A stretch of DNA of 62,684 bases, taken from assembly GCA_019414645.1 (NCBI GenBank), contig DXLP01000010.1, positions 1 through 62,684 on the forward strand, written 5' to 3'. The notes under the pieces were generated by a model. The model saw only the letters and a program-made list of their open reading frames with translations. It was not told the DNA's origin and did not search any database. Position 1 is the first letter of the stretch. Each line of letters begins with the position of its first letter. The stretch comes from Collinsella sp. GTDB taxonomy: Bacteria > Actinomycetota > Coriobacteriia > Coriobacteriales > Coriobacteriaceae. The translations under genes were made by a program, and so were the position numbers. Positions 51,915-62,146 of this stretch are shown piece after piece.

Positions 51915-51950
51915 AAAGAGCCCCGAGCTCGTATGAACTCGGGGCTCTTT
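51915..51950 (+). terminator. rho-independent terminator after the AAA+ ATPase
   Basis: AAAGAGCCCCGAG (51915-51927) pairs perfectly with CTCGGGGCTCTTT (51938-51950). The U-tract is the end of the stem itself. The hairpin could act in both directions. Confidence 0.75.
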
Positions 51951-51967
51951 GTGCCGCACATCTATGA

Positions 51968-52246
51968 GAGGAAAAATTCGATGCGTACGGGCGCTACCCC
52001 ATGAAGCCGCCCTGGGATGGCGGCAACCTCGCCGTTACCCGTCTGATGGGTGTGCTCAAGGCATCCGTTCCCCTCTTTATCGACGTAACGGGCAAAAAAG
52101 TTCGTCGAGGAGACCATCCGCACGCACCACGGTGTGGCCGACGCCATTGAGACGCGCAACCCCACCGCCGCTCACGATGCGATGTATCTGCACCTGGTCT
52201 ACAACCGCAATATGATTGCGGAAGGCACACAAACAAAAGGCATTTA
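51968..52246 (+). pseudogene. remnant of a GntR/FadR-type regulator (FCD domain), frameshifted
   Basis: The reading frame of 52001 gives MKPPWDGGNLAVTRLMGVLKA and then VPLFIDVTGKK; from 52101 another frame continues FVEETIRTHHGVADAIETRN and ends with AAHDAMYLHL plus a stop at 52246. The second part is the usual end of an FCD domain. The two frames meet at a run of six A (52094-52099); removing one A joins them. The winged-helix part is missing altogether, so this is a decayed 3' fragment. Confidence 0.7.
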
Positions 52247-52266
52247 AGGCTCGACAATAATCTTTC

Positions 52267-52307
52267 TTTGATAAAACGCAGGCAGCGAGCGCTTGCGTTT
52301 TATCAAA
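52267..52307. terminator. 14-bp perfect inverted repeat between the pseudogene and the flavin reductase
   Basis: TTTGATAAAACGCA pairs with TGCGTTTTATCAAA around 13 bases. It may end the leftward flavin reductase transcript; a second imperfect inverted repeat (GGGGTCAGGTT with AACCTGGCCCC, 52317-52363) lies between it and the stop codon. Confidence 0.5.
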
Positions 52308-52381
52308 TGGTGCAATGGGGTCAGGTTTACATGCATCAACTTAGCGCAAAGTAACCTGGCCCCCATGCAGCAAGGGGTTGA

Positions 52382-54331
52382 CTAGAGTTCGCAGGCAACC
52401 TTGTAGCCGTCGCCGATGGCGTCACGGATATTGCCGCACTTCTGGGCATCGCCCAGCACGTGGATGGCAACGCCGGCAGCGGCAAGGTCGTCGGCCAGCT
52501 TGGTGTTGGGACGATAGCCCATCGCGAGCACCAGCGTATCGGCATCGGCGATGGTGTGGACCTCGCCGTCCTTCTCGTAGCTGATGGCGTCCTCGGTAAT
52601 CTCGGTCACCTTGGCCTCGGTCAGCACGTGAACGCCCTTGGAGAGCATGCGCGTGATGAGCACCGCGCGACCGGCGCCGCCCTCGTTAGCGGCAAGCGTC
52701 TTGGTCATCTCGATAACGGTGACATCGCGATTGGCCGGCGACAGGTCGTTGACCAACGGGGCCAGGTAATCGGCCGTCTCGCAGCCGACGGTGCCGCCAC
52801 CCACGATGACGATCTTCTTGCCCGGGAAAGCCTTGCCGCCCAGCAGGTCATCGGCCGTCATAACTTGCTTAAAGCCCTGCATGAATGCCGGAGCGATGGG
52901 TTCGGCGCCATAGGCCAGGACAACCTCGTAGCCCGCGTAGTCGCGCTGAATGCCCTCGGCCGAAAGCTCGGTACCAAAGACGCACGCGACGCCGGCCTCG
53001 GACAGGCGACGATACTGATACTTGATCACGCGGGTGAGCTCCTGCTTTGCCGGCGGAACGGCCGCGATGCGCATCTCGCCGCCCGGCTCGTCCTGCTTAT
53101 CCACGAGCACCACGTTGTGACCGCGCTTGGCGGCAATGTAGGCTGCCTCCATGCCCGCGGGGCCGGCGCCCACAACGAGCACGTTCTTTGCCTCGGCGGC
53201 AGGCTCGTAGCCGGCCTCGTCGCGCTCCACGTCCGGGTTGACGGTACAGGAGATGCGCTTGCCGAACATAATGCCGTTCAGGCAGCGCAGGCAGCCGATG
53301 CAGGGACGAATCTCGTCGGCGTTGCCGGCAGCCGCCTTGTTGCAGAACTCGGCATCGCACAGATTGGCGCGGCCCATCATGCAGATGTCGGCAGCGCCGT
53401 CCTCGATCAGCTCCTCGGCAATCCATGCCTCGTTGATGCGGCCGACGGTGGCGACGGGAATGTTCACATGCTTCTTGATCTCGCGCGAACAGGCGGCGTG
53501 CGAGGCCTGCTGGGTACCGGCGGCGGGAATGGCGGAGCCGCGCTTGATGGTGGTGCCGCCCGACACGTGAATCATGTCGACACCGGCCTTCTCCAGGCGA
53601 CGCGAGACATAGATCATGTCGTTGAGGGTCAGGCCGCCATCGGTGTACTCGTCACCCGAGATGCGGACGTCGATGATGAAGTCCTTGCCGCAGCGTTCGC
53701 GAATCTCGGCGACGACCTCGAGCAAGAAGCGCATGCGGGCGTCGAGCGAGCCGCCATACTCGTCGGTACGCTTGTTGTAGAGCGGGGTCAAAAAGCCGCC
53801 AAGCATGCCGTGGGCGTGAGCCGCATGCACCTCGACGCCATCGACGCCGGCCTTCTGCATGCGCACGGCAGCGTCGCCGAACTGATGCGTGAGCTCGTGG
53901 ATCTCGTCAACCGTGATGGGGCGCGGCGCCTCGCGGGCATAGGACGGGCCCACAAAAGACGGGGCGATGAGGCGCGGCGTGCCCGGAATGTTAAAGGCCA
54001 TGTAGGCGGGGTGGAAGAGCTGCGGCATGATCTTGCAGCCGTACTCGTGGACGGCGGCGGCGAGCTTTTCCCAGCCGGGGATAAACGTGTCGTCGTAGCA
54101 GCACATGTCACCCGGCAGATAGGTATAGGTGGGCTCGACCGTCACGACCTCGGTGATGATCAGACCCACGCCGCCCTTGGCACGGGCGCGGTAATGATCG
54201 ACCAAATCGTCGGTCACATAGCCGTGATCGGCCAGGTTGGTAGACACCGGCGGCATAAAGACGCGGTTCTTGACCTCGGTCGTTCCGACCTTGATCGGGC
54301 TAAAGAGCATCGGGTAGGAGGAGGACTCCAT
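52382..54331 (-). CDS. NADH:flavin oxidoreductase, old yellow enzyme / 2,4-dienoyl-CoA reductase type
   Basis: The 649-residue protein has an N-terminal FMN-binding TIM barrel (about 1-340) with VHAAHAHGMLGGFLTPLYNKR as active-site loop, a 4Fe-4S cluster motif CIGCLRCLNG plus a Cys 12 residues on, and a C-terminal FAD/NAD part with two dinucleotide motifs (VVGAGPAGMEAAY and IVGGGTVGCETADY). Relatives reduce the C=C bond of dienoyl-CoA, enoates, bile acids or flavonoids in gut anaerobes; the substrate cannot be read. The ATG at 54331 follows GAAAGGAAG. The gene stands alone on the minus strand. Confidence 0.92.
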   Translation of the reverse strand: MESSSYPMLFSPIKVGTTEVKNRVFMPPVSTNLADHGYVTDDLVDHYRARAKGGVGLIITEVVTVEPTYTYLPGDMCCYDDTFIPGWEKLAAAVHEYGCKIMPQLFHPAYMAFNIPGTPRLIAPSFVGPSYAREAPRPITVDEIHELTHQFGDAAVRMQKAGVDGVEVHAAHAHGMLGGFLTPLYNKRTDEYGGSLDARMRFLLEVVAEIRERCGKDFIIDVRISGDEYTDGGLTLNDMIYVSRRLEKAGVDMIHVSGGTTIKRGSAIPAAGTQQASHAACSREIKKHVNIPVATVGRINEAWIAEELIEDGAADICMMGRANLCDAEFCNKAAAGNADEIRPCIGCLRCLNGIMFGKRISCTVNPDVERDEAGYEPAAEAKNVLVVGAGPAGMEAAYIAAKRGHNVVLVDKQDEPGGEMRIAAVPPAKQELTRVIKYQYRRLSEAGVACVFGTELSAEGIQRDYAGYEVVLAYGAEPIAPAFMQGFKQVMTADDLLGGKAFPGKKIVIVGGGTVGCETADYLAPLVNDLSPANRDVTVIEMTKTLAANEGGAGRAVLITRMLSKGVHVLTEAKVTEITEDAISYEKDGEVHTIADADTLVLAMGYRPNTKLADDLAAAGVAIHVLGDAQKCGNIRDAIGDGYKVACEL

Positions 54332-54448
54332 GCAGGCTTCCTTTCGTTTGAGCCGCTCGGCGGCAGTTGCTAACGTACTTATCGTACCAGCAACTGCCGT
54401 ATCCGCACTCGCTCGCACTCTCCACCTTCAATCCCGACCCTCACAAAA

Positions 54449-54515
54449 AGTTGCGGTGGGATACGGAGTAGATGAGGCTTTTGACAGACAAAACAGTCCG
54501 TATTCCACCGCAACT
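54449..54515. repeat. interspersed palindrome family C, copy 2
   Basis: AGTTGCGGTGGGATACGGA (54449-54467) is inverted at 54497-54515 with one G-U pair. The first 11 bases equal those of copy 1 at 50156, but the inner parts of the arms differ. It lies upstream of the flavin reductase gene. Confidence 0.75.
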
Positions 54516-54578
54516 GATGGGCGGGGTGGAATTGAGGGCTCAGATAGTCAGTCATGCCCTCATCCGCCACTTCCTCAC

Positions 54579-55169
54579 CTACAGCGCGCCGTCCAGCATA
54601 AGGTTCACCTTAAGCACGTTGACCGTGGGCTCGCCGAAGACGCCCAGGAATCGGCCCTTGGTGCACTGGGCGATGATCTCGCGCACCTCGTCTTCGCTCT
54701 TGCCCGTGGCCTTGGCAAGGCGCGGAACCTGGTACTCGGCGGCATCCGGAGAGATTTCCGGGTCGAGGCCGGACCCCGAACACGTCACCAGGTCGACGGG
54801 CACGGCGTCCATATCGGCATCGGGGTTGGCGGCGCGGATCTTCTTCACGCGCGCATCTATCAGCTGCCGATACTCCTCACTCGCCGGGGACAGGTTGGAC
54901 GGGGCACCATACGCCATGAGCTCGCCGTCTTCGCCTTCGACAATTGACACGTTCTGGATACGACCCCACATGTGGGCTTCGTCATCGAAGTTCTGGCCGA
55001 TGAGCTCGGAACCCACAACCTTGCCGCCGACCGTAATGAGCGATCCGTTCGCCTGGTACGGAAACGCAAGCTGCGCGACGCCGGTCACCACGAGCGTGTA
55101 TCCCAGGCCGCAGACGATGGTAAACAGCGCGAACACGCCAAGTGCGCGCGATGCGATACCTTTGAACAT
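54579..55169 (-). CDS. kdpC: potassium-transporting ATPase subunit C
   Basis: KdpC is the small subunit that stabilises the KdpAB pump and aids ATP binding. The 196-residue protein has an N-terminal membrane helix (ALGVFALFTIVCGLGYTLVV) and the conserved CSGSGLDPEISPDAAEYQVPRLAKATG (here in one motif, split by its turn) near the C terminus. The ATG at 55169 follows GGAGG and is preferred over a start four codons upstream. It is the last gene of kdpFABC. Confidence 0.95.
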   Translation of the reverse strand: MFKGIASRALGVFALFTIVCGLGYTLVVTGVAQLAFPYQANGSLITVGGKVVGSELIGQNFDDEAHMWGRIQNVSIVEGEDGELMAYGAPSNLSPASEEYRQLIDARVKKIRAANPDADMDAVPVDLVTCSGSGLDPEISPDAAEYQVPRLAKATGKSEDEVREIIAQCTKGRFLGVFGEPTVNVLKVNLMLDGAL

Positions 55170-55181
55170 ACAAACCTCCAC

Positions 55182-57236
55182 TTACATAATGCCGCAGAAC
55201 GCGAGCAGCATGTCGATGAGCTTGATGAATACGAACGGGGCAACGATGCCGCCCAGACCCCACACGAGCAGGTTGTGGGTCAGCAGCTGTCCGGACGGGA
55301 CCTCGCGGTACTTAACGCCCTTCAGCGCGGCCGGGATTAGCGCGACGATAACGAGCGCGTTATAGATGATGGCCGAAAGAACCGCGGACAGCGGGCTTGC
55401 CAGACCGAGGATGTTGAGCGCGCCAAGGCCCGGGTAGATCGGCGAGAACAGGGCCGGGATGATAGCGAAGTACTTCGCCACGTCGTTGGCCACCGAGAAG
55501 GTCGTGAGCGAACCGCGGGTCATGAGCAGCTGCTTGCCAATACGCACGACCTCGATGAGCTTGGTGGGGCTGGAGTCGAGGTCGACCATGTTGCCGGCCT
55601 CCTTGGCAGCCTGGGTGCCCGTGTTCATGGCCACGGCGACGTCGGCCTGGGCCAGAGCGGGCGCGTCGTTGGTGCCGTCGCCGGTCATGGCGACCAGGTG
55701 GCCCTCACGCTGGAACTCGCGGATCTTCTCGAGCTTGCCTTCAGGGGTGGCCTCGGCCAAGAAGTCGTCAACGCCGGCCTCGGCGGCGATTGCCGCGGCG
55801 GTGAGCGGGTTGTCGCCCGTCACCATGATGGTCTTGATGCCCATCTTGCGCAGGTCGGCGAACTTCTCCTTAACGCCGGACTTGATGATGTCCTTGAGGT
55901 ACACAACGCCCAGCACGCGGCAGTTCTTGGTCACGACCAGCGGGGTGCCGCCGGCCTTGGCGATGCGTTCGACGGCCTCGTCGCACTCCTGGGAGAACAC
56001 GCCGCCGGCTGCCTCCACATAGGTGCGCACGGAATCGGCAGCGCCCTTGCGGATCTCATTGCCCTCGTAGTTCACGCCGGACATACGTGTTGCCGCGGTG
56101 AACGGGATGAACTCCATACCCTTATCCTCGAGTGTGCGGCCGCGCAGACCGAACTGCTCCTTGGCGAGGACGACGATGGAGCGGCCCTCGGGGGTCTCGT
56201 CGGCCAGCGAGGAAAGCTGGGCGGCATCGGCCAGCTCCGCGGGATCGATGCCGTCGACCGGGATGAACTCGGCGGCTTGGCGGTTACCCAGGGTGATGGT
56301 GCCGGTCTTGTCGAGCATGAGGATGTCGACGTCGCCGGCGGCCTCGATGGCGCGGCCGGACATGGCCAGCACGTTGGCCTCGTTCAGACGGCTCATGCCG
56401 GCGATGCCGATGGCGGAAAGAAGGGCGCCGATGGTAGTGGGAGCCAGGCACACGAGCAGCGCCACGAGCGTGGTCACGGCCGTGGGGTTGTCCATGTCGT
56501 TAAGACCGACCGAGAAGCAGGAGTAACAATACAGGGCCAGCGTGACCAGGATAAAGACGATGGAGAGGGCCACCAGGAAGATCTCCAGAGCGATCTCGTT
56601 AGGGGTCTTCTTGCGCGCGGCACCCTCGACCATCGCGATCATCTTGTCCAGGAAGCTCTGGCCGGGCTCACTGGAGATCTTGACGATGATCCAGTCGGAC
56701 AGCACCGTGGTACCGCCGGTAACGGCAGAGCGGTCGCCGCCGGCCTCGCGGACCACGGGGGCGGACTCGCCGGTGATGGCGGACTCGTCAACGGAAGCAG
56801 CGCCCTCGATGACGTCGCCGTCGCCGGGAATCTGCTCGCCGGCGCGTACGATCACCAGGTCGCCGCGCGTGAGCTCGGTGCCGGGAACGACGGTGAAGTG
56901 CTCCTTGTCCTCAACGGACTCGATGCGATGGGCCTCGACATCCTTCTTGGCCGCACGCAGGGAATCGGCCTGAGCCTTACCGCGGCCCTCGGCAAGCGCC
57001 TCGGCGAAGTTCGAGAACAGGTCGGTGAGCCACAGGATGACCGCGATGGCGACCACATAGTAGGCGGGCACACCCGCGTCCTGCACACCGAAGATGGAAG
57101 CGACGGCCAGGACGGAGGTCATGACGGCGGAAAGCCACACCAGGAACATGACCGGGTTTTGAATCTGGACGCGAGGATCCAGCTTGGCAAACGAGTCGCG
57201 GACCGCGCGGCCCATCATGTCTTTTTGCATAGCCAT
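55182..57236 (-). CDS. kdpB: potassium-transporting ATPase subunit B (P-type catalytic subunit)
   Basis: KdpB hydrolyses ATP to drive K+ through KdpA. The 684-residue length is standard. The actuator motif ITGESAPV, phosphorylation motif [10 protein letters not shown] and the hinge [16 protein letters not shown] are intact. The frame opens at 57260, but the ATG at 57236 (MAMQKDMM) follows AAGGAGG and is the best start. It lies 16 bases past the kdpA stop. Confidence 0.97.
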   Translation of the reverse strand: MAMQKDMMGRAVRDSFAKLDPRVQIQNPVMFLVWLSAVMTSVLAVASIFGVQDAGVPAYYVVAIAVILWLTDLFSNFAEALAEGRGKAQADSLRAAKKDVEAHRIESVEDKEHFTVVPGTELTRGDLVIVRAGEQIPGDGDVIEGAASVDESAITGESAPVVREAGGDRSAVTGGTTVLSDWIIVKISSEPGQSFLDKMIAMVEGAARKKTPNEIALEIFLVALSIVFILVTLALYCYSCFSVGLNDMDNPTAVTTLVALLVCLAPTTIGALLSAIGIAGMSRLNEANVLAMSGRAIEAAGDVDILMLDKTGTITLGNRQAAEFIPVDGIDPAELADAAQLSSLADETPEGRSIVVLAKEQFGLRGRTLEDKGMEFIPFTAATRMSGVNYEGNEIRKGAADSVRTYVEAAGGVFSQECDEAVERIAKAGGTPLVVTKNCRVLGVVYLKDIIKSGVKEKFADLRKMGIKTIMVTGDNPLTAAAIAAEAGVDDFLAEATPEGKLEKIREFQREGHLVAMTGDGTNDAPALAQADVAVAMNTGTQAAKEAGNMVDLDSSPTKLIEVVRIGKQLLMTRGSLTTFSVANDVAKYFAIIPALFSPIYPGLGALNILGLASPLSAVLSAIIYNALVIVALIPAALKGVKYREVPSGQLLTHNLLVWGLGGIVAPFVFIKLIDMLLAFCGIM

Positions 57237-57252
57237 AAATCTGCGCCCTCCT

Positions 57253-59076
57253 TTACGCAATCATCTGGAAGAACTCGGCAACGGGGCCAAGCGCCAGGGC
57301 CGGGAAGAAGCTCAGGGCACCGATCAGCAGAACGATGAACACGAGCAGGAATACGAACATGCCGTTGGTGGTAGACAGGGTACCGGCGCTCTCGGCGACC
57401 TTACCCTTCTTGGCCAGCGAGCCGGCGATAGTCAGCGTACCGATGATGGGCATGAAGCGTGCGAACAGCATCTCGAGGCCGAGCATGACGTTGATCCAGG
57501 GAATGTTGCAGTTCATGCCTGCAAACGCCGAGCCGTTGTTGCCGCCGCATGAGGTGAAGGCATACAGCACCTCGGAGAAGCCGTGCGCGCCACCATTGTT
57601 GAGCTGGTCGGCAAGACCGGGCACCATGCAGGCGATGGCCGAGCACACCAGAATGGCAAACGGAGTTGCCAGGCACAGGACAACTGCCCAGCGCATCTCG
57701 CCCGGCTCGATCTTCTTGCCCAGGAACTCGGGTGTGCGTCCGACCATGAGGCCGGCGATGAACACTGTGAGGATGGCGAAGCCGATCATGCCGTACAGGC
57801 CGCAGCCCACGCCGCCGAAGACGACCTCGCCCAGAGCCATCTGGAGCATCTGGACAAACCCGCCGAGCGGGGTGTAGGAGTCGTGCATGGAGTTAACCGA
57901 GCCGTTGGAAGCAGCCGTCGTGAAAGCGGACCAGGTGGAAGAGGAGGCGATACCGAAGCGGCTCTCCTTGCCCTCCATGTTGCCGCCGGCCTGGCCGTCG
58001 GTCATCTCGATATTGACCGCTCCGCCATCGGCCAGCTGCGGGGTGCCCGCATGCTCGTTGACGGCGATGATGCCGGTGAAGATCACCAGCAGGATGAACA
58101 TGGCGGCAAAGATGGCCTTGCCCTGCTTGGTGTTCTTGACGCCGATACCGAAGGTGAAGCAGCAGGCAGCCGGGATCAGCAGCAGGCTGGTCATCTCGAT
58201 GATGTTGGTGAAGGCACTGGGGTTCTCATACGGATGGGCGGAGTTCACGCCGAAGAAGCCGCCGCCGTTGGTTCCGGACTGCTTGATGGCGACCTGAGGA
58301 GCCGCAGGACCCTGGGGCAGGAACTGCTCGGTGACCACGCGCGCGCCCTCGACAACCTTGCCGTCGACCTTGACCGTGTCGCCCTCGATCTGGGCGCCGT
58401 CGAGGACGCTCCAGCCGCCGTCTGCATTAGGCTGGACGGCGACGGGCTCTACGAGCTCAGCCTTCTGAGCCGGCTGGAAGTTGGAGATGACGCCACCGGC
58501 AGCCAGGCAGATGCCGAACACGAGGTTCAGCGGGATGAGCACATACAGGACGGTGCGGGTGAGGTCGACCCAGAAGGAACCCAAGCTCTGCTCCTTGACC
58601 TGACGGAAGCCGCGAATCAGCGCGAACATGACCGCGATACCGGTGCCAGCGGAAACGAAGTTCTGCACGGTGAGACCCATGAACTGCACAAGGTAGGACA
58701 GGGTGGTCTCGCCGGAGTAGGACTGCCAGTTGGTGTTGGTTATGAAGGAAGCAGCCGTATTGAACGACAGGTCCCATGGCACACCCGGCAGGTGCTGGGG
58801 ATTGCCTGGCAAGAAGGACTGAAGCGCTTGAAGTGCCACAAGGACCACGAGGCCGATCCCCGAAAAGACCAGCACGCTCGCCAGGTAGCGCCTACACCCC
58901 ATCTGCTCTGCCGCGTCGATGCGAAGCAGACGATAGACGCCACGCTCCACAGGAGCAATCACAGGCGACAGGAACGTATGCTCACCATCCATGATATGGG
59001 CCATGAACCGACCGAGCGGAACGGCCAGGACGACGAGCACGGCAAAGTACAAGATGTACTGAATCGCAGCGTCCAT
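57253..59076 (-). CDS. kdpA: potassium-transporting ATPase subunit A (channel-like subunit)
   Basis: KdpA binds K+ and forms its path across the membrane. The 607-residue protein has ten hydrophobic helices and selectivity-filter-like loops with Gly, such as VSAGTGIAV and [11 protein letters not shown], and the block [22 protein letters not shown] (quoted as one motif split by its turn). The length is a little above the E. coli protein, mainly from a periplasmic loop. It starts four bases past the kdpF stop codon. Confidence 0.97.
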   Translation of the reverse strand: MDAAIQYILYFAVLVVLAVPLGRFMAHIMDGEHTFLSPVIAPVERGVYRLLRIDAAEQMGCRRYLASVLVFSGIGLVVLVALQALQSFLPGNPQHLPGVPWDLSFNTAASFITNTNWQSYSGETTLSYLVQFMGLTVQNFVSAGTGIAVMFALIRGFRQVKEQSLGSFWVDLTRTVLYVLIPLNLVFGICLAAGGVISNFQPAQKAELVEPVAVQPNADGGWSVLDGAQIEGDTVKVDGKVVEGARVVTEQFLPQGPAAPQVAIKQSGTNGGGFFGVNSAHPYENPSAFTNIIEMTSLLLIPAACCFTFGIGVKNTKQGKAIFAAMFILLVIFTGIIAVNEHAGTPQLADGGAVNIEMTDGQAGGNMEGKESRFGIASSSTWSAFTTAASNGSVNSMHDSYTPLGGFVQMLQMALGEVVFGGVGCGLYGMIGFAILTVFIAGLMVGRTPEFLGKKIEPGEMRWAVVLCLATPFAILVCSAIACMVPGLADQLNNGGAHGFSEVLYAFTSCGGNNGSAFAGMNCNIPWINVMLGLEMLFARFMPIIGTLTIAGSLAKKGKVAESAGTLSTTNGMFVFLLVFIVLLIGALSFFPALALGPVAEFFQMIA

Positions 59077-59079
59077 AGT

Positions 59080-59166
59080 TTACGAATCACTCCTCATCAG
59101 AATGTAGATGTAATAGATAAGGAGTCCAATGCAGACGACTCCGATGATGGGAATGAGGATGTTCAT
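59080..59166 (-). CDS. kdpF: KdpF-like small subunit of the potassium ATPase
   Basis: This 28-codon frame is almost wholly one membrane helix (ILIPIIGVVCIGLLIYYIYI). The ATG at 59166 follows GAAAGGGGCGG. Its size, hydrophobicity and place just before kdpA match KdpF, which stabilises the complex. Annotation programs often miss it because of its length. Confidence 0.85.
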   Translation of the reverse strand: MNILIPIIGVVCIGLLIYYIYILMRSDS

Positions 59167-59279
59167 TTACCGCCCCTTTCACGCGCGGTCCGATGTCTCG
59201 GACGCCTGCTCTCGCAAGCGCCTGGGGACAGTAAACGCTTCTAGAGATTAAAGAGGCGTGAGGGCCGGGGCTCACGACC

Positions 59280-59301
59280 TTAAGATGCCGTAAAGATGCA
59301 G
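59280..59301. promoter_or_regulatory. direct repeats in the kdp divergent promoter region
   Basis: TTAAGATGCCG and TAAAGATGCAG are adjacent 11-base direct repeats, midway between kdpF and kdpD. One helical turn apart, they are a plausible site for KdpE, an OmpR-type regulator. A TATACT box for kdpD lies at 59333-59338 without a clear -35. Confidence 0.4.
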
Positions 59302-59410
59302 GTAGAAAGCACTATTGCGGCTGCAGTGCGCCTATACTCGACCTCGCGAGCATACAGTGGCGTCCTCACCGCGTATGCACGCATGGACAACGTTTCAGAA
59401 AGGCTACGCT

Positions 59411-62146
59411 ATGCAGCGCGACGCATCGGACACTCGCGTCAATCCAGACCTCATCCTCAAGGCAATTGAGAAAGACGAGGTCGCCGATGACGCTCGAACC
59501 AGCCGGGGACACCTCAAGATTTTCTTTGGCTACGCTGCTGGTGCAGGCAAAACCTATGCGATGCTTCAAGCCGCCCACGCCGCCAAGCGGCGAGGTGTCG
59601 ACGTCGTCGCGGGATACATCGAGCCGCACGAACGTCCGGCAACTGCCCATCTTGCACAAGGGCTTGAGAACGTGCCCTGTAAACTCGCTGAGCACAACGG
59701 CATTGCGCTCAGCGAGTTCGATCTAGATGCGGCTATCGAACGCGCCCCTCAGCTCATCCTTGTCGACGAGCTCGCCCATACGAATGCGCCGGGGTCTCGC
59801 CACGACAAACGTTATCAAGACGTCGAGGAACTTCTACATGCAGGCATCGACGTCTATACGACTGTGAACGTTCAGCATATCGAGAGCCTAAACGACATGG
59901 TTGCATCCATCACCGGCGTTGTCGTGAGCGAACGAATCCCCGACCGCATCTTCGATGATGCCGACCAGGTCGAGCTCGTTGACATAGAGCCCGAAGACCT
60001 ACTTGAGCGCCTTCGCGCCGGCCTCGTCTACCGTCCCGCACAAGCCGAGCGAGCGCAACAGCATTTTTTTACCGTCGAGAACCTCACCGCACTCCGAGAA
60101 ATCGCGCTGCGCCGCTGCGCCGATCGCACCGGCCACCTCACAGACGCCGCACGCGTGCTGGGAAACCGTGACTACTACACCAAGGAGCGTATCTTAGTCT
60201 GTGTCTCCCCGGCGCCGACCAATCCCCGCATCGTCCGTGCCGCCGCACGCATGGCGAAAGCGTTTCGCAGCGAGCTCGTCGCCCTGTTCGTAGAAAGCCC
60301 GCGCACGCAAGCCATGAGCGATGATGAGCGCGCCAAGCTTGCAGACAATATCGCCCTAGCCGAGCAGCTCGGAGCACATATGGAAACCGTCTATGGCGAC
60401 GACGTCGCGTTTCAGATCTCCGAGTTCGCACGCCTGTCGGGTATTTCGAAGATCGTCATGGGGCGCACGGGCGAGCACAGCAGCGTCCGTCAGGCCCTCT
60501 TTGGCCGCAAATCTCTCGTAGAACAGCTCATAACATTCGCCCCGAACCTCGACATTTACATCATTCCAGACCAGTCGACTCCGCCCTCCCGACCCAAAGG
60601 ACGCCGCCATGCGCTCGCCCTGCAGCCGCCCAGCAGCCGAAACGTGCTTCGCACGCTGGCCCTCTCTCTTGTCGCCACGGCGATCGGCACGGCTTTCCGC
60701 CATCTGGGATTTGCCGATTCCAGCATCATATCCCTCTATATCCTCACGGCCCTGCTGACCGCCGTCACCACGACGGGGCGTATCTGCACGATTGTATCGA
60801 GCGTGCTCTCTGTAGTGCTTTACAACTTCTGCTTCGTAACGCCTCTGTTTTCGCTCGCCAGCTACGACCGAAGCTATCTGGTCACGTTCGGCATCATGTT
60901 CGCTACCGCTATGGTCGCCGGCGAGTTAACTGCGCGCATCGCCGACAATGCCCGTACCTCCGCCGAGAACGCATTCAAAACGCGCGTACTCCTCGAAACG
61001 AACCAGCTCTTACAGCAAGCCCATAGCGCGGAGGAGTGCGCCCGCGTCGCCATGAACCAACTCGTCAAACTGCTAAAACTCGACGTGGTCTTCTACCCCG
61101 CCGAACACGGCACGCTCGGCAAGGCGCTCTATGAGTCCGCTGGCACCGAAAACCGATCCGCGTCGCTGCTCACCGACTACGAGCGCGCCGTTGCAACCTG
61201 GACCTTCACCAACAACAAGCGCGCGGGCGCAAGCACGCGGACCCTGCCTGAGGCGCGCTGCCTCTACCTCGCGGTTCGCACCGGCGACAAGGTATTCGGT
61301 GTCATCGGCATCGCCCTGGAGGGGCGCGAGACCGAAGCCTTCGAGCATTCGATCGTCCTATCTATCGTAGGTGAATGCGCCTTGGCGCTCGAAAGTGACC
61401 GAGCGGCGCAAGAGCGCGAAGAGGCTGCGGTCTTGGCGAAAAACGAGCAGCTGCGTGCCAACCTTTTGCGCTCCATCGGCCACGATTTGAGGACACCCCT
61501 CACGGCTATATCCGGATCTGCGGCAATCCTTCGGAAGAGCGACGAGAGGCTCAGCCTCGAACAACGCTGCGATCTTGCCGATGCCATATACGATGACTCC
61601 CTCTGGCTTATCGATACCGTGGAGAACCTCCTCGCCATCACACGCGTCGAGGACGGCACCATTCGCCTCAACTATACATCCGAGCTCATCGACGAGGTCA
61701 TCGAGGCCGCCCTCAGCCATGTCGCCCAAGCATCGCATGGACGTACCGTCACCATCGAGCACACTGACGACATCCTGCTGGTACGCATCGACGTCCATCT
61801 CATCATGCAGGTGCTTACGAATCTCATCATGAACGCCTTCAAATACACGCCCGAGGACTCGACTGTCACCATCAGCGCACGTCGCGAGGGTGCGTTCGTC
61901 GTGGTGGACGTCGCAGACGATGGGCCGGGTGTGGCAGACTGCGACAAGCCTCATATCTTTGAGCGCTTCTTCACCTCAAGCAATACGCGGCCCGTGGATT
62001 CGCGTCGATGCATCGGCCTTGGGCTGTCGCTCTGCCGCTCCATCGTGGAGGCGCATGGCGGCGTCATCGAAGTTCGCGACAACCACCCCCATGGGGCCGT
62101 CTTCCGTTTTACCCTGCCCGCTGAGGAGATCGAGATTCATGAATAA
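59411..62146 (+). CDS. kdpD: sensor histidine kinase KdpD
   Basis: KdpD senses K+ limitation and turgor and controls KdpE. The 911-residue protein has the N-terminal KdpD domain with P-loop AAGAGKT at 42-48, a universal-stress-protein domain, four membrane helices (DUF4118, about 415-510), a GAF domain, and the HisKA and ATPase domains. Phospho-acceptor His691 lies in GHDLRTPL, and the G1 box is DDGPGVAD. The ATG at 59411 follows AGAAAGG; the frame opens at 59315. It is divergent from kdpFABC and overlaps kdpE by eight bases. Confidence 0.95.
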   Translation: MQRDASDTRVNPDLILKAIEKDEVADDARTSRGHLKIFFGYAAGAGKTYAMLQAAHAAKRRGVDVVAGYIEPHERPATAHLAQGLENVPCKLAEHNGIALSEFDLDAAIERAPQLILVDELAHTNAPGSRHDKRYQDVEELLHAGIDVYTTVNVQHIESLNDMVASITGVVVSERIPDRIFDDADQVELVDIEPEDLLERLRAGLVYRPAQAERAQQHFFTVENLTALREIALRRCADRTGHLTDAARVLGNRDYYTKERILVCVSPAPTNPRIVRAAARMAKAFRSELVALFVESPRTQAMSDDERAKLADNIALAEQLGAHMETVYGDDVAFQISEFARLSGISKIVMGRTGEHSSVRQALFGRKSLVEQLITFAPNLDIYIIPDQSTPPSRPKGRRHALALQPPSSRNVLRTLALSLVATAIGTAFRHLGFADSSIISLYILTALLTAVTTTGRICTIVSSVLSVVLYNFCFVTPLFSLASYDRSYLVTFGIMFATAMVAGELTARIADNARTSAENAFKTRVLLETNQLLQQAHSAEECARVAMNQLVKLLKLDVVFYPAEHGTLGKALYESAGTENRSASLLTDYERAVATWTFTNNKRAGASTRTLPEARCLYLAVRTGDKVFGVIGIALEGRETEAFEHSIVLSIVGECALALESDRAAQEREEAAVLAKNEQLRANLLRSIGHDLRTPLTAISGSAAILRKSDERLSLEQRCDLADAIYDDSLWLIDTVENLLAITRVEDGTIRLNYTSELIDEVIEAALSHVAQASHGRTVTIEHTDDILLVRIDVHLIMQVLTNLIMNAFKYTPEDSTVTISARREGAFVVVDVADDGPGVADCDKPHIFERFFTSSNTRPVDSRRCIGLGLSLCRSIVEAHGGVIEVRDNHPHGAVFRFTLPAEEIEIHE

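Noticed and set aside
52460..54373. 637-codon plus-strand frame
   Set aside because: It is antisense to the flavin oxidoreductase, which has intact FMN, Fe-S and FAD motifs.
55698..57338. 546-codon plus-strand frame, and a similar 553-codon frame at 57583-59244
   Set aside because: Both mirror kdpB and kdpA and have the low-complexity look of antisense translations.
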